A stretch of 20,348 bases of DNA from JARLFX01 sp036404255. Lineage in GTDB: Bacteria; Acidobacteriota; Terriglobia; Terriglobales; Acidobacteriaceae. The translations under genes and the position numbers were made by a program. The stretch lies in NCBI GenBank assembly GCA_036404255.1, contig DASWOP010000288.1, forward strand, positions 1 through 20,348, in the 5' to 3' direction. The notes under the pieces are model-generated. The model saw only the letters and a list, made by a program, of their open reading frames with translations, did no database searches and had not been told where the DNA came from. Positions 1 through 5,883 of the stretch are shown piece after piece. Position 1 is the first letter of the stretch; every line of letters starts with the position of its first letter.

Positions 1-50
1 ATTCCCTCACCGTACACGTGCAACAGGCGAGCCGAAGCCCGCCTGGTTAC

Positions 51-77
51 TAATCCCTAGTCCCTGTTCCCTGCTTA
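51..77. repeat. Short tandem heptamer repeat (TRNTCCC) at the 3' end of the 156-residue gene
   Basis: Three consecutive 7-base units, TAATCCC (51-57), TAGTCCC (58-64) and TGTTCCC (65-71), are followed by a degenerate fourth unit TGCTTA that contains the stop codon of the minus-strand gene ending here. The units are seen directly. From memory, strings of such CTAATCCC/CTAGTCCC heptamers are scattered through intergenic regions of acidobacterial genomes, but I cannot verify that here. Bases 1-50 hold nothing else I recognise. Confidence 0.5.
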
Positions 78-545
78 GTCCAACTTCTCCGGCACAATCT
101 GAATATTCTTCTCGCCGGCGGCCTTCTTCGCCCAGTACTGCTTCACCCAATCTTCAAATCGCTTGCCCTCTGCAGTATCTTTTCCGCTGAACTCCAGCCG
201 TGCAATCTCCGCATAGGCAATTGAGATCTTCGTCCGTGCGCCCATCGATCCGCCAATCGGGCCACTCGAAGGCAGCAGCCGTGCAAACGAATCCGTCAGC
301 CCTTTACCTTCCTGCCTGTCGAAGAGATAGCCATCGACCTTTGCTCCATCCTTCTTTGTGATGGTGATGTCGCCGCGGTAGTCGAAAGCCTTCTCCAGCG
401 CCACGCGAACCTCTTCGTCCGTAGCCAGCTCCGGAACCCAGCCCTGCAGCTTCTCGTGTTCGCGTCCGGCTGCGTGCTCCTGCTCATCCGGATTCACGCT
501 CTGCACCTGCACCGTCTTCGTCGCTTCCTGAGTCTCAGTCGCCAT
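75..545 (-). CDS. Unknown 156-residue protein coupled to hpnH, possible Sm-like beta core
   Basis: I do not recognise a named family. The protein is soluble, with no signal peptide or membrane segment. Residues 1-35 are polar and probably disordered. Residues 40-55 look helical (DEEVRVALEKAF). Residues 55-80 read like the first strands of an Sm/LSm barrel, with RGDITITKKDGAKVDGYLFD fitting the pattern 'strand, DG, strand, G-x-L-x-x-D'. A later strand pair follows (ISIAYAEIARLEFSG, about 108-122). The C-terminal helix contains EDWVKQYWAKK. The start codon is two bases after the hpnH stop, and its GGGAG ribosome site (7-base spacing) lies inside the last hpnH codons, so the two are almost certainly co-translated. 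A role in hopanoid modification or in regulating that pathway is inference from position only. Confidence 0.75.
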   Translation of the reverse strand: MATETQEATKTVQVQSVNPDEQEHAAGREHEKLQGWVPELATDEEVRVALEKAFDYRGDITITKKDGAKVDGYLFDRQEGKGLTDSFARLLPSSGPIGGSMGARTKISIAYAEIARLEFSGKDTAEGKRFEDWVKQYWAKKAAGEKNIQIVPEKLD

Positions 546-547
546 GG

Positions 548-1687
548 CTAGTCTCCCGCTACTTCCTGCAGCTTCTCGCTAGCCTGCTCTGTCTTCGCAT
601 CGCCAATCTGCACCAGCGGAGCATGCTCCGTCGGCTTCCACTCATTCAGCAACTTCTGCGCACCCTCGTCCGGATAGGTCGACGGGAACATATACTTCTT
701 CACCGTAATCAGGAATCCCTTCAACGAGCCGAAGTTGTAATCCACCGCGCTCGCTTCGTGGCCCGAATGCACCATGCAATTCGCGCACTTCGGATTACCG
801 CTCTTGGCGCCATACTCCTGCCACTGCGTCTCCTGCATCATGCCTTCAAAGGTATCGGCATAGCCATCCTGCAGCAGGTAGCAAGGCTTCTGCCAGCCAA
901 AGATGTTGTACGTCGGCATGCCCCAGGGCGTGCACTCAAAGTTCCGCTTGCCCATCAGGTACTCGGAGAAGAGCGGATGCGTATTGAACTCCCAGCTCTT
1001 CTTGCGGTTCGACAGAATGGCACGGAACAGTCGCCGCGACTTCGCCTTACCCAGAAAGTGCTGCTGGTCCGGCGCCTTCTCATAGGTATAGCCCGGCGAA
1101 ACCATCATGCTCTCCACGCCCGCAGCCATCAACTCATCAAAGTGCGCTCGAACGCTGTTTGGATCGGCGCCGTCAAAGAGCGTCGTATTCGTCGTCACGC
1201 GGAAACCCGCTGCAACCGCCGCGTGAATACCCTCCATCGCGATATCGTGTCCGCCCTCGCGGCACACGGAGAAGTCATGGTGCTCCTTCTGCCCGTCCAG
1301 ATGCACGGAGAAGGAGAGATACTTGCTCGGCGTAAACAGGTGCAGCTTTTCTTTCAGCAGCAGCGCATTCGTACACATGTAGACGTACTTCTTCCGCGCC
1401 ACCAGCCCGGCCACAATCTCCGGCATCTTTGGATGCAGCAGCGGCTCTCCCCCGGGGATGGAGACCATCGGCGCGCCACACTCTTCCACCGCAGCAAAGC
1501 ACTCCTCGGGCGAAAGCTCAGTCTTCAGAATATGCACCGGATACTGGATCTTGCCACAGCCAGCGCACGCCAGATTGCAGCGGAAGAGCGGCTCCAGCAT
1601 CAGCACCAGCGGATACCGCTTGCGCCCTTTCAACTTCTGCTTCAGTACGTACGTTGCTACCGTCCAAGCCTGCGAAACAGGTACCAT
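548..1687 (-). CDS. hpnH: HpnH, radical SAM adenosylhopane synthase
   Basis: This enzyme joins a 5'-deoxyadenosyl radical to diploptene to give adenosylhopane, the first step of the extended side chain of bacteriohopanepolyols. The radical SAM CxxxCxxC cluster motif is at C37, C41 and C44 (sequence RCNLACAGCGK). It is followed by a SAM-binding glycine-rich stretch, SIPGGEPLLHP, and the family's C-terminal region, including GWQKPCYLLQDGYADTF and a PKCANCMVHSG cysteine cluster. At 379 residues it has the usual length. The start is supported by GAGG seven bases upstream of the ATG. It lies downstream of shc on the same strand, separated by 139 bp that contains a dispersed repeat, and it is followed after 2 bp by the 156-residue unknown gene. 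The cyclase neighbour makes the HpnH assignment firm over other radical SAM proteins. Confidence 0.95.
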   Translation of the reverse strand: MVPVSQAWTVATYVLKQKLKGRKRYPLVLMLEPLFRCNLACAGCGKIQYPVHILKTELSPEECFAAVEECGAPMVSIPGGEPLLHPKMPEIVAGLVARKKYVYMCTNALLLKEKLHLFTPSKYLSFSVHLDGQKEHHDFSVCREGGHDIAMEGIHAAVAAGFRVTTNTTLFDGADPNSVRAHFDELMAAGVESMMVSPGYTYEKAPDQQHFLGKAKSRRLFRAILSNRKKSWEFNTHPLFSEYLMGKRNFECTPWGMPTYNIFGWQKPCYLLQDGYADTFEGMMQETQWQEYGAKSGNPKCANCMVHSGHEASAVDYNFGSLKGFLITVKKYMFPSTYPDEGAQKLLNEWKPTEHAPLVQIGDAKTEQASEKLQEVAGD

Positions 1688-1761
1688 GTGCTCACCTCGG
1701 GGAAGAAAACTCTATTTACTCTGCCAGCCCATCTTGCGGACCGCCGTACCTTACAAAATCT

Positions 1762-1807
1762 TGTCATTCTGACGCTGAACAAAGCGAAGGAGAAGAATCT
1801 CACTTCT
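1762..1807. repeat. Dispersed intergenic repeat (TGTCATTCTGA...AAGCGAAGGAGAAGAATCTC type)
   Basis: In the shc-hpnH gap the text opens with TTGTCATTCTGACGCTGAAC and continues with AAAGCGAAGGAGAAGAATCT. A second, shorter copy of the same pattern (TGTCCTTCTGA-GCGTA-GCGAGATCT) lies between tolB and pal at 11252-11275. I recall that this motif family is common between genes in Terriglobia, which is knowledge from memory. The two copies in this window are seen directly. Its function is unknown; it could act as a REP-like mRNA or transcription element. Confidence 0.55.
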
Positions 1808-1826
1808 CCGCCCATCACCATCGCGT

Positions 1827-3845
1827 CTATTCGCCGCTCTCCATCGCCTTCTGGTAAGTCGTCAGCGCCAGCAACGGGAAGTACTGCTTGTACAGGTGGT
1901 ATCCCAAATAAAACACCCGTGGGAAACCCGTACCCGTGTAATGCGACTCGCCATTGCGTCCCGGCACCAGTTCGTCCCAGGAGCCGTCCTCATGCTGGCG
2001 CTCAATCAGCCAGCGAACGCCCTTCGCCACCGAATCCGACCGTGTATCGCCAGCAGCCAGCAGTCCCAGCAGCGCCCACGCCGTCTGCGATGCCGTGCTC
2101 GGCCCAATGCCGCGCGTATCCGGATCGTCATACGTCGTGCACGCCTCACCCCATCCGCCATCCGCATTCTGCACCATGCGAATCCACTCTGCGGCGTTCT
2201 GGATCGGCGGCTCGTGATTCCATATGCCCTGCGCTTCCAGACCCCGCAGCACGAGGAATGTTCCGTACAGGTAATTGACGCCCCAGCGCCCAAACCAGCT
2301 ACCGTCCGGCTCCTGGTTCTTCAGGACCCACTGCACAGCCTTCTCCACCCGCTTATCGCGCCGGGTGTAACCGTAGGTTGCCAGCATCTCCAGAATGCGC
2401 CCGGTAATATCCACCGTCGGCGGATCCAGCATCGCGTTATGATCCGCAAACGGGATGTACTGGAAGATCATCTTCGTATTGTCGCGGTCAAAGCTCGCCC
2501 AGCCACCGCTGCGGCACTGCATGGCCAGCAGCCAGTTCAGTGCCCGTTCACAGGCTGCATCCTGATACGCCTCACGTGGATTCTCCACGGCTTTCAACGC
2601 CATCAGAACCTGCGCCGTATCGTCCACATCCGGGTAAAACTCGTTATTGAACTCGAAGTACCAGCCGCCGGGTTCCACGCCCTTCACCTTCTCCGCCCAG
2701 TCACCCTTGGTACGTACTTCCTTTGCCAGAATCCAGTCCGCCGCCTTCACCAGCCGCGGATCATTCGCCGGAATGCCAGCCTCTGCCAGCGCAAACATTG
2801 CCTGCCCCGTATCCCATACCGGCGGGAAACACGGCTGCATACGGAAGGTAGGCGTCGGATAATCCGGCTCGCCGTTCGGGCAATCGATGCCCAGCTTTTC
2901 AAACTCATCCATCGCTCGGATGAACTGCGGATCGTCCACCGAATAACCCAGGCAGCGCAGCGCCACAATCGCGTTCAGCATGGCCGGATAGATCGCGCCC
3001 AGCCCGTCCGACTTCTCAAACCGCTCCAGCAGCCATGCCTCAGCCTTCTTGATGGCCAGTGAACGCAATGGGCGAATGTGGACACGCTCAACCCAGTGAG
3101 TCATTCGGTCCAGCACGAGGAAGAAGTTTCGCCAGCTGACCAGATGCTTGCGATCCCAGCGCAGGTGCAGGTCCGCCTTATCGCGGCCACCCACAAAAAG
3201 TTCATCAATCGTCTGCTCGGGTGGAAGCTTCTTGAATGGCTTCTTCGCATACAGGATCGAAAGCGGCACCAGGATGCCGCGCGACCACGACGAAATCTCG
3301 TAGATATTGAAGTAGAACCAGTTCGGAGCCAGCACGATCTCCGGCGGAATCGCCGGCACCGCATCATAGTCATACTGCCCGAGCGAACACAGGTACATCT
3401 TGGTGAAGGTATTGCATGCCACCACGCCGCCGTTGGCCAGAACCCACTCGCGCGCCTTCACCATCACCGGATGGTCCGGCGACCAGCCCATCAGCTTCAG
3501 GGCAAAGTAAGACTTCACGCCATAGTTCACATTGGAGGGTCCACCCGGCGAAAGACTCCAGCCGCCGTCTTCATTCTGGTGCCGCAGAATCTCATTTACC
3601 GCCCGCTTCATCTTGCCCGGATCGCCCGTACCCAGCAGCGTGTGCATGTAGATGTAGTCGGCCTCCAGCATCACGTCAGCTTCCAGCTCACCGCACCAGT
3701 AACCCTCCGGGTGCTGCTGCCCCATCAGCCAATCTGCCGCCTTGGTTATGCTCGCGCGCACCGCGTCGAGCCCCAGGTCCATGCGGCCATAGCGCGGCTG
3801 CGCCGGCGTTCCCGCGGAATTTGGCTTGCTTCCTGCTGTACTCAT
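1827..3845 (-). CDS. shc: Squalene-hopene cyclase
   Basis: This membrane-associated enzyme cyclises squalene to hopene and hopanol, the scaffold of hopanoids. The protonating motif DVDDTA is at residues 406-411. The substrate-cavity motif appears as QPCFPPVWDTGQA (about 337-349). Several QW-type repeats are visible (QNEDGGWSLS near 90, NQEPDGSWFGRW, QNADGGWGE and RQHEDGSWDE near the C-terminus). The 672 residues match the family length. I start at the ATG encoding MSTAGSKPNS. The reading frame runs 45 residues further up to 3980, but that part overlaps the end of ispH and is low-complexity, so it is not likely to be translated. The ribosome site is weak (GAGAG about 15 bases upstream). It lies 58 bp after ispH and before hpnH, forming a hopanoid operon. 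Confidence 0.96.
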   Translation of the reverse strand: MSTAGSKPNSAGTPAQPRYGRMDLGLDAVRASITKAADWLMGQQHPEGYWCGELEADVMLEADYIYMHTLLGTGDPGKMKRAVNEILRHQNEDGGWSLSPGGPSNVNYGVKSYFALKLMGWSPDHPVMVKAREWVLANGGVVACNTFTKMYLCSLGQYDYDAVPAIPPEIVLAPNWFYFNIYEISSWSRGILVPLSILYAKKPFKKLPPEQTIDELFVGGRDKADLHLRWDRKHLVSWRNFFLVLDRMTHWVERVHIRPLRSLAIKKAEAWLLERFEKSDGLGAIYPAMLNAIVALRCLGYSVDDPQFIRAMDEFEKLGIDCPNGEPDYPTPTFRMQPCFPPVWDTGQAMFALAEAGIPANDPRLVKAADWILAKEVRTKGDWAEKVKGVEPGGWYFEFNNEFYPDVDDTAQVLMALKAVENPREAYQDAACERALNWLLAMQCRSGGWASFDRDNTKMIFQYIPFADHNAMLDPPTVDITGRILEMLATYGYTRRDKRVEKAVQWVLKNQEPDGSWFGRWGVNYLYGTFLVLRGLEAQGIWNHEPPIQNAAEWIRMVQNADGGWGEACTTYDDPDTRGIGPSTASQTAWALLGLLAAGDTRSDSVAKGVRWLIERQHEDGSWDELVPGRNGESHYTGTGFPRVFYLGYHLYKQYFPLLALTTYQKAMESGE

Positions 3846-3903
3846 GCTGAACTTAAACTCTCTCGGCCAATGGCCGTACTCTCCGCTTTCACAGCGGCTA
3901 GCT

Positions 3904-4920
3904 TCAGACCGCTGCTGGCTGTACCGGTGGTGCAGCGGCAATCGCCTGCACAATCTCCGGCGGCAACCCGAACCGTACATTCTCGGGCATTACCTCAACC
4001 TCATCCACTGACCCATATCCCTTTTGCTGCAGATACGCCACAACCTCCTGCACCAGAACCTCCGGTGCAGATGCTCCAGCTGTCACCGCTACAGTATTCT
4101 TACCAGTCAACCACTCCGGCTTGATGTCTTCGGCCTTATCAATCAGGTAAGCCTCGGTCTTCAGATTCTGCGAGACCTCAACCAACCGGTTTGAATTTGA
4201 ACTGTTCCGCGAACCCACTACCAGCAGTAGGTCCGCCGAATGAGCCACGTTCTTCACCGCCACCTGCCGGTTCTCCGTCGCGTAGCAGATGTCCTGCGCA
4301 TGCGGCCCAACGATGTTGGGGAATTTTTTCTTCAGTGCATCGATCATGTACTTCGCTTCATCCAGAGAGAGTGTGGTCTGCGTCAGATACGCCACTTTAT
4401 CCGGATCGGGCACCACCAGCGCTTCCACTTCCTGCACGGTTGAAACCACCTGGGTCACGTCCGGGGCCTCGCCCTGCGTGCCTTCTACCTCTTCGTGGTC
4501 GCGATGGCCCACCAGCACCAGCGAATAACCCTGGCGTGCGAACTTGATCGCCTCCACATGAACCTTGGTCACCAGCGGACAGGTAGCATCAATCACCTTC
4601 AGCCCGCGCTCCTTGGCGCGCTGCCGGACGGCGGGAGATACACCGTGAGCAGAATAGATCACCCGCTTGCCTTCCGGCACCTCATCCAGCTCATTGACGA
4701 AGATTGCGCCCTTTTCGGCCAGATCGTTCACCACGTAGCTGTTATGCACGATCTCTTTGCGCACATAGATGGGTGCGCCAAATGTTTCCAGGGCGATCTT
4801 TACGATGTCCACGGCACGGACGACGCCGGCGCAGAAACCGCGCGGCTTCAGAAGCAGGACACGCTTCGCGGCCGAGTCAACAGGGGTAGGGGAAGTAGGG
4901 TCGCTTGTCGCAGTATTCAC
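3904..4920 (-). CDS. ispH: 4-hydroxy-3-methylbut-2-enyl diphosphate reductase (IspH/LytB)
   Basis: IspH is the last enzyme of the MEP pathway and reduces HMBPP to IPP and DMAPP with a [4Fe-4S] cluster. The three cluster cysteines are C30 (PRGFCAGV), C114 (DATCPLVTK) and C212 (DICYATENRQ). The catalytic region GHRDHEEVEGT holds H142 and the proton-relay glutamate E144. GSRNSSNSNRL and TAGASAP bind the diphosphate. The 338-residue length is normal. There is a poorly conserved 18-residue N-terminal tail. The start is GTG (CAC at 4918-4920 on the plus strand), and no convincing ribosome site precedes it. A TATACT hexamer sits only 6 bases upstream, so the message could be nearly leaderless. As first gene of the shc-hpnH group, it probably links isoprenoid supply to hopanoid output. 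Confidence 0.97.
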   Translation of the reverse strand: MNTATSDPTSPTPVDSAAKRVLLLKPRGFCAGVVRAVDIVKIALETFGAPIYVRKEIVHNSYVVNDLAEKGAIFVNELDEVPEGKRVIYSAHGVSPAVRQRAKERGLKVIDATCPLVTKVHVEAIKFARQGYSLVLVGHRDHEEVEGTQGEAPDVTQVVSTVQEVEALVVPDPDKVAYLTQTTLSLDEAKYMIDALKKKFPNIVGPHAQDICYATENRQVAVKNVAHSADLLLVVGSRNSSNSNRLVEVSQNLKTEAYLIDKAEDIKPEWLTGKNTVAVTAGASAPEVLVQEVVAYLQQKGYGSVDEVEVMPENVRFGLPPEIVQAIAAAPPVQPAAV

Positions 4921-4986
4921 TCACTAAGTATACCGCTTTGGCACCAATTGAACCATCGGTTTGACCCAAACTTGGTGCAACCAAAG
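4921..4986 (-). promoter_or_regulatory. Candidate ispH promoter with imperfect inverted repeat
   Basis: Upstream of the ispH GTG there is TATACT (4932-4927, read on the minus strand), a good -10 match, though no clear -35 is visible. Directly above it lies an inverted repeat. The left arm is CTTTG-GCACCAA (4936-4947). The right arm is TTGGTGC-AA-CCAAAG (4972-4986). They pair over about 12 positions with a small bulge, and AACC-ATC-GGTT lies inside. It could be a repressor site or an RNA leader structure if transcription begins further up. The arms are seen; the role is inference. Confidence 0.35.
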
Positions 4987-5064
4987 CCGGAGGCACAAAA
5001 CCGCTCCATAGCGCCATCCTGCGCTCCTGTCGGCTCAATAATTACGAATCCTGGCCAGTTATCC

Positions 5065-5220
5065 CTACAGCGTTCCAGAACAGCCTGGATGTCCACAATC
5101 GCACTTCAGCGAATGCACCCCCGTAGAAGCCTTGTCCTTGCAAAATTGGCTGCAAAACTTCTCCCCTGGCTTGGTCATACAGCTGCATTCCTTATGCGCA
5201 CACTTCTTACTCTCGCTCAT
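5065..5220 (-). CDS. Small SmtA/BmtA-like bacterial metallothionein
   Basis: This 51-residue protein has eight cysteines (7, 12, 14, 23, 27, 40, 42, 47) and three histidines (9, 36, 44). It aligns by eye to cyanobacterial SmtA, as I remember that sequence. KCAHKECSC matches KCACEPCLC, KFCSQFCKD matches YYCSEACAD, and CGHPGC matches CGHTGC. Relative to SmtA one N-terminal cysteine is histidine (H9), the cysteine after GHTGC is missing, and an extra cysteine (C40) precedes the CGH motif. The expected role is cytosolic binding and buffering of Zn, Cu or Cd. I start at the ATG encoding MSESKKC, which has GGAGGG nine to ten bases upstream; the open frame extends 31 residues further but lacks family character. 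It lies 95 bp after brnA on the same strand. Confidence 0.82.
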   Translation of the reverse strand: MSESKKCAHKECSCMTKPGEKFCSQFCKDKASTGVHSLKCDCGHPGCSGTL

Positions 5221-5315
5221 CGCTTCCCTCCGCCGCAGGTCGCGGTTCAAGATGTGATGCTCACTACAGGCAGGGGAGATGTTCCACCTGCGACTCGTGG
5301 CTCCGAGCCGCAACC

Positions 5316-5600
5316 TCAGGCCGTCCGTTTAGCCTTTTTCTTCAGCCAATCTTTCAAGATGCTATCCACACGAGACTGCCAGCCCGGTCCTGTCGCGCGA
5401 AATTCATGCACCACATCCTGTGACAGACGAATGGAGATCAACTTCTTGGTCGGTGCCTTCTGCGGTCCACGCTTACGCGAAGAGAGCATGGCGCGTAAGG
5501 ACTCAGGCAGTTGGTCAAACGTCACCGAGTTGGCAAATTCTTCCTTAGTCCAAATCGGATTATCATCATCCGGCTGTTCGGGCCGCAATTTCGTGGGCAT
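5316..5600 (-). CDS. brnA: BrnA-family antitoxin
   Basis: This is the predicted antitoxin and autorepressor of a BrnT/BrnA type II toxin-antitoxin pair. The 94 residues begin with an acidic segment typical of the family (DDDNPIWTKEEFANS, around 11-25). They end with a ribbon-helix-helix-like DNA-binding part: KKLISIRLSQDVVHEF as the strand and first helix, then GWQSRVDSILKDWLKKK. The start was chosen at the ATG of MPTKLRPEQ, which has AAAGGAA about 6 bases upstream. A longer frame up to 5681 exists but overlaps deep into brnT and is not family-like. brnA overlaps the 3' end of brnT by 35 bp, the toxin-first order typical of this family. Confidence 0.88.
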   Translation of the reverse strand: MPTKLRPEQPDDDNPIWTKEEFANSVTFDQLPESLRAMLSSRKRGPQKAPTKKLISIRLSQDVVHEFRATGPGWQSRVDSILKDWLKKKAKRTA

Positions 5601-5853
5601 ATGCGTTCCTTTCGCTTCGGCTTGCTCGTCGGAAACTAATAACGCGCATAGCATCACCGCGCTGCGTAAACACCAGAGCATGCAATATGCCCGCTAGAGG
5701 AGCAAGGGCTTTGACCCTTGTTTCCCCGTATCTCTTCTCATCCATCAAAAGAAACACCGCAGATTCAAACTCCAGATCAATGGCCCGATTGAACGACAGT
5801 CCGCGAATTTGGATGTTCCGTTCGTTCTTATCTAAATCGTATTCGATCTTCAT
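5566..5853 (-). CDS. brnT: BrnT-family toxin (RelE-like ribonuclease)
   Basis: BrnT toxins are RelE-fold ribonucleases that block growth by cutting RNA and are neutralised by BrnA. The 95 residues show the whole family pattern: an N-terminal EYDLDKNERNIQIRGLSF (family: WDxxKxxxNxxKHGVSF), the central DEKRYGETR, VFTQRGDAMRVISFRRAS, and the terminal SRSERNAYAHE. It is intact, with no frameshift or missing block. The ATG has no ribosome site. It lies 3 bases from a palindrome, ATTGTA-AA-TACAAT, and 30 bp after the recN stop codon. Translation may therefore start on a leaderless or very short leader message. The DUF497/BrnT identity is confident; the activity is inferred from the family. Confidence 0.9.
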   Translation of the reverse strand: MKIEYDLDKNERNIQIRGLSFNRAIDLEFESAVFLLMDEKRYGETRVKALAPLAGILHALVFTQRGDAMRVISFRRASRSERNAYAHEIAARTAG

Positions 5854-5856
5854 TAT

Positions 5857-5870
5857 ATTGTAAATACAAT
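5857..5870 (-). promoter_or_regulatory. Palindrome in front of brnT, likely BrnA operator over the -10 region
   Basis: ATTGTA-AA-TACAAT is a perfect inverted repeat with 6-base arms and a 2-base spacer, in an AT-rich island within GC-rich DNA. Read toward brnT, it contains TACAAT and runs into TATAAT, which overlaps the ATG. Either could serve as a -10 element. BrnTA-type pairs repress their own promoter through the ribbon-helix-helix antitoxin (family knowledge), so an operator here is the simplest reading. Confidence 0.5.
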
Positions 5871-5883
5871 TTGAAAAATCTTC

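Noticed and set aside
623..2278. Long plus-strand open frame (551 codons) across hpnH and the end of shc
   Set aside because: It lies opposite two clear enzymes, its product is arginine/histidine-rich without any domain, and such antisense frames are expected in GC-rich genes.
1896..3062. Plus-strand open frame (388 codons) opposite shc
   Set aside because: Low-complexity Arg/His/Leu-rich translation, no ribosome site or family features; it mirrors the codon bias of shc.
3846..3980. 45-codon N-terminal extension of shc
   Set aside because: Overlaps the ispH end in another frame, is not similar to cyclases, and the next ATG gives the normal family start.
5234..5292. CGCAGGT...ACCTGCG inverted repeat in the leader of the metallothionein gene
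   Set aside because: Seven-base arms 45 bases apart are within what chance gives in such a gap, there is no supporting promoter element, and the right arm has no extension.
4495..5697. Plus-strand open frame (400 codons) over ispH, the metallothionein gene and brnA
   Set aside because: Runs antisense through three genes with good family matches and through their intergenic gaps, and has no domain character.
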